From Deltaproteobacteria bacterium (GTDB lineage Bacteria > Desulfobacterota > DSM-4660 > Desulfatiglandales > Desulfatiglandaceae), in contig JAGGXA010000079.1 in the NCBI GenBank assembly GCA_021163285.1, positions 1 through 41,412 of the forward strand: 41,412 nucleotides of DNA. The letters are read 5' to 3'. Shown here in pieces: positions 28,002 through 36,172 of the stretch. Positions within the stretch are counted from its first letter, which is position 1. Every line of letters begins with the position of its first letter. Position numbers and translations under genes: made by a program. The notes below the pieces were generated by a model, which was given only the letters and a program-made list of their open reading frames with translations, ran no database searches and was not told the origin of the DNA.

Positions 28002-28445
28002 ATGAGTGATGAGTTTGATCGTTTTGCTCAGGAATTACAGGAGCAGATCTTTGAAGAGACAAGGGCGGATTATGGAGATATCGCATTCGAGAGGTGGATG
28101 AATCCCTTGTATATGGGAAAGATGGATGCTCCTGACGGATATGGTTCGCTTACAGGTTCATGCGGTGACACCATACAGATTTTTTTGAAATTTGAAAATG
28201 GCAAAGTTAAAGAGGCATCTTTTCTGACGGATGGCTGTGGATCAAGCGCTGTTTGCGGTTCGTTTGCCGCTGAGATGGCAATTGGGAAGAATCCGGATGA
28301 ACTTGTTGAAGTAACAGGGGAATTGATTCTCAATATCCTTGGCGGATTTCCAAAAAAAGATGAGCATTGTGCATTTCTTGCAGGAAATGCAGTCCAGGAA
28401 GCCCTGAATGACTATATGATCAAGCAGGTAAAAGATGAAGGATAG
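28002..28445 (+). CDS. IscU/NifU-like iron-sulfur cluster scaffold
   Basis: 'GSCGDTIQIFLKFENGKVKEASFLTDGCGSSAVCGSFAAEMAIGKNPDEL...KKDEHCAFLAGNAVQEALNDY': three conserved Cys. Confidence 0.88.
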   Translation: MSDEFDRFAQELQEQIFEETRADYGDIAFERWMNPLYMGKMDAPDGYGSLTGSCGDTIQIFLKFENGKVKEASFLTDGCGSSAVCGSFAAEMAIGKNPDELVEVTGELILNILGGFPKKDEHCAFLAGNAVQEALNDYMIKQVKDEG

Positions 28446-28511
28446 CTGTTATAGGAAGATGTTGCTAAATTTCGGATGGGCTATATTTAACAAATTAAAA
28501 GGAGGAGCACG

Positions 28512-28793
28512 ATGGCAGTTAAATATCCAAAAATCGGCAATAAGGTGATGGCAAAGATTATTGAATCAAAAGGGGACTGCAGTATAGGAATGAAGCCTGG
28601 AGATGAATTTGAATTAAGTCTTCATAAGTGTGGCGAATTTTGCGGTTTTTTTTATCATAATATATATGGCTGGATAAAAACTCTGCAATTTGGCGGATCT
28701 TTCCCTCCCGGTTCGGATTCTGATATAATACAGTGGACCTGTCCCAACCCTAAAAACAGAGTCAAAGTCGAGTTGCGACGGATCAAAGAATAA
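28512..28793 (+). CDS. TIGR04076-family small Cys-containing protein
   Basis: 'VMAKIIESKGDCSIGMKPGDEFELSLHKCGEFCGFFYHNIYGWIKTLQFGGSFPPGSDSDIIQWTCPNPKNRVKVELRRI'. Confidence 0.75.
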   Translation: MAVKYPKIGNKVMAKIIESKGDCSIGMKPGDEFELSLHKCGEFCGFFYHNIYGWIKTLQFGGSFPPGSDSDIIQWTCPNPKNRVKVELRRIKE

Positions 28794-29231
28794 CTTTAAG
28801 CAAAGGTTAACTCCCCCGGGCATGACCATAGAGACCTTAGATATGCCTGGAAAATAACCCCATAGGATTCAGGAGTAAAAAGCCGGAAACTCAGAAGAAA
28901 ATATGTCTTTTGCCCCATCCGGAAAATAGCAGACGATAAAGTGAATCTATATCAGTTATCATTTTCTTCTGATTTTTGACTTTATACTTCTGAATTCTTA
29001 ATGATGGCCATCACCCTTTTCAAATCTTAACATAACCGTTCACGGTTGTCGGCTTACAGTTTACCGCAAACGGTTACTTCCGCTTAAAACGATAAGTCCT
29101 GTCCTGTGACCCGAATTTCTCGCATATAAATCATGAAAGCAGTCAAATCCGGCTTATTTATTGCATAACATCTTAACATCATTATGGTTAATATATTGGC
29201 TTCATTGAACAGAACTGTGATTTTAATCAGT

Positions 29232-29293
29232 TAGGAACGAGGAAGAATTAATTTCCCCAACCATGCATCACAGCTTCAGCCCATCTTTGCCCG
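29232..29293. repeat. Dispersed repeat family B, copy 2
   Basis: TAGGAACGAGGAAGAATTAATTTCCCCAACCATGCATCACAGCTTCAGCCCATCTTTGCCCG. Confidence 0.75.
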
Positions 29294-29320
29294 TCTTCCG
29301 CTTTGCGATAACAGGGGTTT

Positions 29321-29351
29321 GATAGGTACGGGTTTCAAACCCGTATCTACC
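29321..29351. repeat. Hairpin repeat GATAGGTACGGGTTTCAAACCCGTATCTACC
   Basis: Self-complementary TACGGGTT/AACCCGTA core with extended imperfect arms. Confidence 0.6.
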
Positions 29352-29463
29352 ATGCAACTGTTGCCACGCCTTGAAGACGAACAAAAATTCTGCGCGATAT
29401 GCATAGATTATTTCCTTCCAGTTCCCTGATTATTTGACCGTTTAACGAGGTTTGAGATAAGAG

Positions 29464-29746
29464 ATGAAATCTTTTTTGAGAATTATAGTCCTATTTATTA
29501 TTTGCCTGATCCTGGCTGGGCACACCTGTACAGGCCGGCATGGGTATTAAGGGGGCTGTGGTAAAAATATACACGGTTTATAACAGGTCTGATTATGATG
29601 CCCCATGGCAGATGATTGGCCAACAACGGCGAAGCGGTTCCGGGTGTATTATAAGCGGAAAAAGAATCTTTACAAATGCTCATGTTATTGAAGACCAGAC
29701 ATTTATCCAGATAAAAAGGGCAGGTGAGGCGAAGAAAAGCTTGCCC
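29464..29746 (+). pseudogene. Truncated, frameshifted trypsin/DegP-like (S1C) serine protease
   Basis: MKSFLRIIVLFIICLILAGHT (signal) is out of frame with PVQAGMGIKGAVVKIYTVYNRSDYDAPWQMIGQQRRSGSGCIISGKRIFTNAHVIEDQTFIQIKRAGEAKK; the reading frame ends soon after the catalytic-His motif. Confidence 0.75.
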
Positions 29747-29786
29747 TGACAGGACAAGCTTTGGGGACTTTTAAATCGGTTTTTCC

Positions 29787-31397
29787 ATGAAAAAATTGAT
29801 GACCTGGTATAAAAATATTTTTTTAAGGAGATTTAATATCAAAGGTTTTGTAATTGCAGGAACGGGCAGTGGAAGCGGGAAAACCACCGCAACGCTTGCT
29901 GTCATGGCATTTCTTGCTGAAAAGGGATACGGGATTGCCCCTTTTAAGGTGGGGCCTGATTTCATTGATCCCGGTTATCACAGGGCAGTGACGGGAAGAA
30001 TCAGCAGAAATCTTGATTCATGGATGCTGTCAAAAGCATACAATGAAAAAATTTTTTTACATGGAACAGAAAATGCCGATATTGCAGTGGTTGAAGGTGT
30101 TATGGGGCTCTTTGACGGCTTCAGCGGAACCAGAGAGGCAGGCTCTACCTCCGAGATGGCAAAATGGCTCAATCTTCCTGTAATTCTCATTGTGGACGCA
30201 AGAAGTATAGCAAGAAGCGCCGCGGCAATTGTCCAGGGGTTTGAAAATTTTGATACTGACCTGAATTTTGCAGGGGTTATTTTCAACAGAACGGGCAGTT
30301 TAAGACATTATGAGTATTTAAGAGAAGCTGTTGAAGCAACATGCAAAATGCCCTGTCTTGGTTTTCTGCCGCAAAATGATAAAATAATTTTTCCTGAAAG
30401 GCATCTTGGCCTTGTTACAACGGATGAGCATCTTGTTCCATCGGATATCATTGCAGAACTTGTTACCATGGTTGAAAAAAATACCAAAATGGAAGAGGTC
30501 GTTAAAAATCTGCCTGATATCCCAATGGAAGGGAGCACGGTCAATACGGACACGGTAAGTGAGATACCTGCAAATGAGAGTTCAGAACTTTTAATTACAG
30601 GTGCTTCAGGATTTGAATCTGAAAAAATAAGAATAGCCGTTGCACATGATAAGGCCTTCTGCTTTTACTACCAGGAAAATTTAGAAATACTTGAACAAAA
30701 CGGAGCTGAAATTGTTTTTTTCTCTCCGGTAAATGATGTAAATCTGCCCCGGAATATTGACGGTATTTACCTTGGCGGGGGATACCCTGAACTTTTTGCA
30801 GACAGGCTTTCTCAAAACAGAAGCATGTTAAAGCAAATAAAGGAAAAAAGCCTGGCAGGAATGCCCGTATACGGTGAATGCGGAGGATTTATGTATCTCT
30901 GCTCATCAATGACAGGTATGAATGAAAAAGAAAAATTTTCAATGACCGGCTGCTTCCCATTTTCAGTTTCAATTTCAAAAAAAATGAGATCCCTGGGTTA
31001 CAGGGAAATCATGCTGAAAAAGGATACTCTTGTGGGGAAAAAAGGAGATATCTTAAGGGGACATGAATTTCATTATTCATTTCTTGATGATTTATGTGAA
31101 ACTTCCTGCACAATAAAGTATAAGTTTAATGATGTGCTGCAGGTTGAATCCGGAGAAAAAAAAGAAAAATGGAATCTGCCCCATGACGGTTTTACAAAGA
31201 ATTTGTTTCCTGAAAGAATTTACTCTGTGACCAACAGAAATAAACAGAAACTTTCCCTTGATGGATTTCAGGTAAACAACACTCTGGGAAGTTATCTTCA
31301 CATTCATTTTGGCAGCGCTGAAAGACCGGGGTCCATTAATCCTGCAGGGCATGCTTTTGTAAGTTCATGTATTTCCTTTAAAAAAGGTCTTTTATGA
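29787..31397 (+). CDS. cbiA: Cobyrinate a,c-diamide synthase
   Basis: 'IAGTGSGSGKTTATLAVMAFLAEKGYGIAPFKVGPDFIDPGYH', 'VVEGVMGLFDG', 'YLGGGYPELFADRLSQN', 'YGECGGFMYL'. Confidence 0.95.
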   Translation: MKKLMTWYKNIFLRRFNIKGFVIAGTGSGSGKTTATLAVMAFLAEKGYGIAPFKVGPDFIDPGYHRAVTGRISRNLDSWMLSKAYNEKIFLHGTENADIAVVEGVMGLFDGFSGTREAGSTSEMAKWLNLPVILIVDARSIARSAAAIVQGFENFDTDLNFAGVIFNRTGSLRHYEYLREAVEATCKMPCLGFLPQNDKIIFPERHLGLVTTDEHLVPSDIIAELVTMVEKNTKMEEVVKNLPDIPMEGSTVNTDTVSEIPANESSELLITGASGFESEKIRIAVAHDKAFCFYYQENLEILEQNGAEIVFFSPVNDVNLPRNIDGIYLGGGYPELFADRLSQNRSMLKQIKEKSLAGMPVYGECGGFMYLCSSMTGMNEKEKFSMTGCFPFSVSISKKMRSLGYREIMLKKDTLVGKKGDILRGHEFHYSFLDDLCETSCTIKYKFNDVLQVESGEKKEKWNLPHDGFTKNLFPERIYSVTNRNKQKLSLDGFQVNNTLGSYLHIHFGSAERPGSINPAGHAFVSSCISFKKGLL

Positions 31398-31669
31398 TAT
31401 GGCGGCATCCCATAAAAAATTAAAATCAGGGCCGTTATTTTTGATTTTAACGGAGAGATTGTTTTTGATTCACTTTTAACCTAAAAATTTCATCCTCTGT
31501 TTTGTTTTTTTGGAGGATACGTTGTTGTATTATACAGTTACAGTCAATTTCAATGAATCTGCCGCTCACCAAAGTCAGGAAGACAAGAAAGGAAAAAATT
31601 AATTAATAATTAATTTTAAATTTTCCTTGACTTAACCTGAAAATCTTTTTATATTTATTTTAAAATTTA

Positions 31670-31850
31670 TGTGTTGTTTGAATTCAGACTGAAAAGGGAA
31701 GACGGTGCAAATCCGTCGCGGACCCGCCGCTGTAACCCCATCGTTTCTTTAATTGTAAAGGAACGAACTTCTCCGGCAATAATGCCACTGCTTTACTGAT
31801 TTGAAACGGGAAGGCGCCGGAAAAGAAGGGAAGCCAGAAGACCTGCTCAT
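31670..31850 (+). promoter_or_regulatory. Cobalamin (B12) riboswitch aptamer
   Basis: 'AAAAGGGAAGACGGTGCAAATCCGTCGCGGACCCGCCGCTGTAA', 'TGCCACTG' and 'GGGAAGGCGCC...GGGAAGCCAGAAGACCTGCTC' are canonical cobalamin-riboswitch/B12-box elements. Confidence 0.93.
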
Positions 31851-31921
31851 AATGTATGGAAGAAAATGTGCTGTCCTCGCGGAACAGAAACATGCACACT
31901 TGATGGTGGATAAAAAATGGT

Positions 31922-31967
31922 ATCCCCGGATCAAATTATTTTGTTTTGGTCCGGGGATTTTTGTTTT
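31922..31967 (+). terminator. Riboswitch-associated intrinsic terminator (expression platform)
   Basis: ATCCCCGGA-TCAAATTATTTTGTTTTGG-TCCGGGGAT-TTTTGTTTTTT. Confidence 0.85.
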
Positions 31968-32234
31968 TTGAACAGAAAAAATAGATTCTTTCCAGTTTCC
32001 TTAAGGGAGAATCAGAAGATCCGTTGTGGCTCTGGTTTGTCCGGGTTAGGTATTAACCTCTTAACTTCATGAATTGTTATTGATAAGCCGTTCAGGTTTT
32101 GCAAGTAATACAGGTTTCCTGAAGTTAAGATATTTAAGGATCGAAAAACAGATTGATTGAACGAAATTTTTGTTTGCCTGTTTGTTTAATTTATTATGTT
32201 TTCGATCATAACTCTATTAATGTGAGGTTTTATT

Positions 32235-33209
32235 ATGAAAAAGTTTAATTATTTTTGCATTGCATTTATTCTGTCACTGTCACTTGCTGCATCTTCCTTT
32301 GCCATGGGCCGGCAAAAAATTAAAAAAGCCATTGTACTTGCGGGATTCGGCACAAGTTATCCCTCTGCTTTAATTTCATTTACAGATTTGCAGAAAGAAG
32401 CGCAGAAAGCTTTTCCCGGAGTTAAAGTTAAGATCGCCTTTACATCAAATATCATCAGAAGAATCTGGCATAAAAGACAGGATGACAAACAGTTTTTAAA
32501 GGACAATAAAAATATTCCGGAGGAAATACTTTTTGTAAAAGGGCCGCTTGCAACAATTGCCGATCTCCAGGATGAGGGCTATAATACCATTATTGTACAG
32601 CCTACCCACGTATATGAGGGAGAGGAATACACAGATCTTTCTTCCTATATCAGCGGGCTTAATGCCATTAAAACCGTTAAGAAAAAATACATGCCTTTTA
32701 AGAAACTTGTGCTTGGCCGTCCCATCCTTGGCAAGAAAGGCCCGGAATACGACTATCATAAGGACATGGAGATCGGCGCAAAAGCCATGGCAGGGGATGT
32801 CGCTCTTGCAAAGAATAATAGAGCAGCTCTTGTTTACATGGGCCATGGAAATGAATTCCTGACAACCGGCGCTTATATAGAATTTCAGCAGACAATGAGA
32901 AAGATGTACCCTGACACCCCGATTTTCATTGGTACGGTGGAAGGGTATCCATCACTTGAAAATGTTGTAAACGGTCTTATGCACAGTAAAATTAAAAAAA
33001 TTGTGTTAAAGCCCCTGATGATTGTTGCAGGCGATCATGCAAACAATGATATGGCAGGCAAAGATGATGATTCATGGAAAAATGTTATAAAAGCTCATGG
33101 TATAAGGGTTATCACCGTGATTCACGGAATTGGTGAAAATCCCGAGATAGGTAAAATTCTTATCCGGCACATAAAGGATGCTGCAAAGGATAATAAGATT
33201 AAATTGTAG
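32235..33209 (+). CDS. cbiK: Sirohydrochlorin cobaltochelatase, CbiK type, with signal peptide (periplasmic)
   Basis: N-terminal signal 'MKKFNYFCIAFILSLSLAASSFA'; 'KKAIVLAGFGTSYPSALISF', 'VQPTHVYEGEEYTDL', 'YMGHGNE', 'VLKPLMIVAGDHANNDMAG'. Confidence 0.92.
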   Translation: MKKFNYFCIAFILSLSLAASSFAMGRQKIKKAIVLAGFGTSYPSALISFTDLQKEAQKAFPGVKVKIAFTSNIIRRIWHKRQDDKQFLKDNKNIPEEILFVKGPLATIADLQDEGYNTIIVQPTHVYEGEEYTDLSSYISGLNAIKTVKKKYMPFKKLVLGRPILGKKGPEYDYHKDMEIGAKAMAGDVALAKNNRAALVYMGHGNEFLTTGAYIEFQQTMRKMYPDTPIFIGTVEGYPSLENVVNGLMHSKIKKIVLKPLMIVAGDHANNDMAGKDDDSWKNVIKAHGIRVITVIHGIGENPEIGKILIRHIKDAAKDNKIKL

Positions 33210-33222
33210 ATATCCGGCTGCA

Positions 33223-33362
33223 GGCTTCACCATATCTGTCAATGGTGCGGATTGCCTGATTGCCCTGTGATTGCTTGATATTTTCTGCTTCCCTACGGAT
33301 GATATCACTCTGCAATACAGGGTAATCAGGCATTGCCTGTTAACAGTGCAGAAAGGTGAACC
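33223..33362. repeat. About 140-bp imperfect long inverted repeat downstream of cbiK
   Basis: GCCTGATTGCCCTGTGATTGC (33254-33274) versus GCAATACAGGGTAATCAGGC (33312-33331); outer GGCTTCACC/GGTGAACC. Confidence 0.7.
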
Positions 33363-33666
33363 ACCATGTTTTTTTGATTATAGAGCCGGATGAAAATTTT
33401 AATCCCCGTAAAGCTCTATGCATTTCTTAAGGTTAAAGGTTTTATGTTTTCGAACAGACAATATTGGGAACGCACAATAAATAACTTGAACAAATTAATC
33501 TTTTTTTGCCGTCTTCCTTGTTACTCGTCGATCACATAACCCGTTACGCTCGCTCTTCGCGCCTTGAATACAACAAAAAATCCTGTCAATTTTTGTTCAA
33601 CTTGTTTATCTCCCGTTCCTTGGGTATACGTATATTATTTTTTTCCGGTTTTCTAAAGGAAAAAGG

Positions 33667-33796
33667 GGGCATTCTTCATTTTGAGGTAAAAATGGTTGAC
33701 ACTTTTATTGGAACTAAAGATTGTAAATTGCAGAAAAGGCTTATAGCCTTTTAAATCAGCGGCAGGATGCCGCTGCCACTTTTCTGCCAGGTGTAA
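33667..33796. repeat. Structured direct repeat family D, copy 1
   Basis: Near-identical to 41188-41317; hairpins AAAAGGCT-TAT-AGCCTTTT and AGCGGCA-GGA-TGCCGCT. Confidence 0.9.
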
Positions 33797-33836
33797 AGTA
33801 AAAATGAAGGATGCCGGAAAAAGGGAATTTTTTATT

Positions 33837-35252
33837 ATGATAAAAAAAACTTCACTCATACTGGCCGCGATGGAGTTTGTTTTAATATTGGGTTTTGCCG
33901 TAATTGCCGGAGCCTTCACTTTTACGGATAGTTCCAATGAAAAAATTATAGGTGACAGACCATTTAAAAGGATAATTTCCCTGTACGGCGCCCATACTGA
34001 AAATCTTTTTTCCTTAGGTCTTGATAATGAAATAATTGGCGTTTCCAAAAATGAGGCCTACCCGCCCATGACCATGAAAAGACCGGTTTTTTCCTATCAT
34101 GATGATGCTGAAAAATTTATTCCGGCCCGCCCTGATCTTATTTTGATAAGACCGATGATAGCCTGTGCATATAAAGGCCTTTTAAAAGAACTGAAAAGGG
34201 CTGGTATTACTATTGTATCTCTGCAGCCGAGAACCGTGGATGAAATGTATTCATACTGGAAAGAACTTGGCATGCTCACGGGGAAGGAGAAACAGGCCGG
34301 AAAAATGATAGAGGACTTTCATAAAGAAATCGGCAAAATTAAATCGATTTTGAATAAGATTCCTTTATCAAAAAGAAAAAGAGTTTATTTTGAGGCAATA
34401 CACAGCAGAATGAAAACCTTTGCCCCATCATCCATTGCCGCATTTGCACTTAAAACCGCCGGCGGTATCAATGTAGCGGAAGATGCAAAGGCAAGAAGGG
34501 GAACCAATATTGCCGAATATGGTAAAGAGCGTATTTTATCCCATGGAAATGAAATTGATGTGTTTCTTGCCCAGCGCGGGGCAATGAACCATGTTAATAT
34601 CAGAAAAATAAGGGAGGAAGGCGGTTTTAAGGCCATTAAAGCTGTAAGAGACAGTCAGGTATTTATCATTGATGAAAAAATAGTCTCAAGACCAACAATG
34701 AGATTATTGGATGGAATATATGAAATAGGAAGGATTCTCTATCCTGCATATTTTAATGATATAAGCAGTTTTTTAAAAAAGAGAACTCTTACCAGGGCTG
34801 ATTTTGCAGAATTCTTTGTTAAAATGATGAATATTCGCCTTAAAACTCCAAACTATCTTTATGATATAAAGAAAAGGGCAAAGACAAAACATAAATACGG
34901 AGATTTCAAAGATATCGATTATTTCGGGGACAGGTACAAGTATATTGAAACAGCTGTTAACAAGGGGCTTTTCAACAATGTTAAAAAATATAAATTTTAC
35001 CCTGACCTTCCCATCACAAGGCAATCCGTTGCCTATGCAGTGTTCATGTATTTTGACCTTCCAGATTCCTTTGCATCCGTTGCAATCAAAGATGTAAAAG
35101 ATTCTTGTCCGCTGTACAGTCAGATAGAATCAATGGTTAGTTTAAAATTGATGTATTTAAATAAAGCAGGCGAATTTATGCCGGAGAATCCGGTTTCAGG
35201 AAAAGTCCTGTTTCAAATGTTAAAAAAAGCAGCAGAGTTGAACAAAAATTAA
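33837..35252 (+). CDS. BtuF/FepB-like periplasmic binding protein fused to C-terminal SLH-like repeats
   Basis: N-terminal 'FKRIISLYGAHTENLFSLGLDNEIIGVSKNEAYPP...RPDLILIRP...GITIVSLQP' (type III SBP). C-terminal 'LTRADFAEFFVKMM...FKDIDYFGDRYKYIETAVNKGLFNN...KFYPDLPITRQSVAYAVFMY...IKDV...YSQIESMVSLKLM' (SLH-like). Confidence 0.8.
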   Translation: MIKKTSLILAAMEFVLILGFAVIAGAFTFTDSSNEKIIGDRPFKRIISLYGAHTENLFSLGLDNEIIGVSKNEAYPPMTMKRPVFSYHDDAEKFIPARPDLILIRPMIACAYKGLLKELKRAGITIVSLQPRTVDEMYSYWKELGMLTGKEKQAGKMIEDFHKEIGKIKSILNKIPLSKRKRVYFEAIHSRMKTFAPSSIAAFALKTAGGINVAEDAKARRGTNIAEYGKERILSHGNEIDVFLAQRGAMNHVNIRKIREEGGFKAIKAVRDSQVFIIDEKIVSRPTMRLLDGIYEIGRILYPAYFNDISSFLKKRTLTRADFAEFFVKMMNIRLKTPNYLYDIKKRAKTKHKYGDFKDIDYFGDRYKYIETAVNKGLFNNVKKYKFYPDLPITRQSVAYAVFMYFDLPDSFASVAIKDVKDSCPLYSQIESMVSLKLMYLNKAGEFMPENPVSGKVLFQMLKKAAELNKN

Positions 35253-35759
35253 CCTGGTGACCAAAAAAATCTGATATATGTTTTCAGATAAAATCCTGAA
35301 GACTGGAAATGTGTCCTGTCAACCATCAGAATAACCATGATCAGCAACCAGAACTGTGAATTGAGCCTTCATGACTCATGCAATCTGTTATTGACCTTCC
35401 AACGAACTTAATTCACAAGTTCGTTCCTTATAGGATGCTGCGAAGCGGCATAAACCAGTTTTTTAGATGGTGATCTATATGGTATAAAAACAGAACTTGC
35501 GAAACGGATGGAGCAGAGAAAAGAAGCCGGATTAAACAAAGTTTCATGGTGAGGGAATATCGGTGTTCGGATCGCAATCAAAAATCAACATAAGATCTGA
35601 AAGAGGTGCTGAAATATCCCTGTCTTTCTGGTGTTGAGACCACCCTGTAAAAGTCTGATATTATATCTACCTTTAACCTTTAAACCCGTGAACAGTTACA
35701 AATAATCGAACACTTGAACGGTTGCTCAATTCCCAGCCACTTGTAATTTCACCTGTCTC

Positions 35760-35789
35760 TTGACAACTCTCTAAAACTATTATTATACT
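35760..35789 (+). promoter_or_regulatory. Candidate sigma70-type promoter upstream of carB
   Basis: TTGACA-N18-TATACT. Confidence 0.35.
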
Positions 35790-35832
35790 GATAAATTAGC
35801 ATTCACCGGCGTCCTGTCTACACACGTTCAGC

Positions 35833-35994
35833 AGGCTTTCCGGGAATAGCAATTTTTTTTCAAAATCAAGGCTTGCTCGAAAAATTACCGCAGACATATA
35901 GTTGATATCGGAGTCTCGCAGGCTCGATTACCTTTGAGGATAATTTTTTGAGCATAACGCAGAGTTTGGGAAAAAGGGCATTTTCGGAGAGTCT
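35833..35994. repeat. MITE-like long-hairpin element, copy A4
   Basis: AGGCTTTCCGGGAATAGCAATTTTTTTTCAAAATCAAGGCTTGCTCGAAAAATTACCGCAGACATATAGTTGATAT...GATAATTTTTTGAGCATAACGCAGAGTTTGGGAAAAAGGGCATTTTCGGAGAGTCTCC. Confidence 0.8.
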
Positions 35995-36172
35995 CCCGGG
36001 CAAGAGACACAGGGATGGTTTTAATCACTCATCCTGGTCACGCGCGCCGGGCGCGCCGGAGAACGCTTACATGCCTGTAGTCCCCCGTAAGGTCGTACCC
36101 CTCGCGAGCCCTTACCATATTAACCCTGAACCATTCAACCCCTGAATGGTTATGTAATTTTTATAAGGAAAC

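Noticed and set aside
31684-31934. Minus-strand ORFs of 71 and 61 aa
   Set aside because: They overlap the cobalamin riboswitch, whose conserved sequence explains the region.
33653-34048. Minus-strand ORF containing RHPAADLKGYKPFLQFTIFSSNKSVNHFYLKMK, with a similar peptide at 41144-41374
   Set aside because: The peptide similarity simply reflects the nucleotide repeat D; hairpin covariation argues for a structural rather than protein-coding explanation.
35401-35425. Hairpin AACGAACTT-AATTCAC-AAGTTCGTT
   Set aside because: Perfect 9-bp stem but no T-tract and no other copy recognised; not enough to call a terminator.
35456-35551. Short open stretch SFLDGDLYGIKTELAKRMEQRKEAGLNKVSW*
   Set aside because: Looks protein-like and could be a gene remnant, but has no start and I cannot assign it to a family.
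35948-36145. 65-aa ORF (MSITQSLGKRAF...)
   Set aside because: Begins inside MITE-like copy A4 and continues into non-coding leader; not a credible protein.
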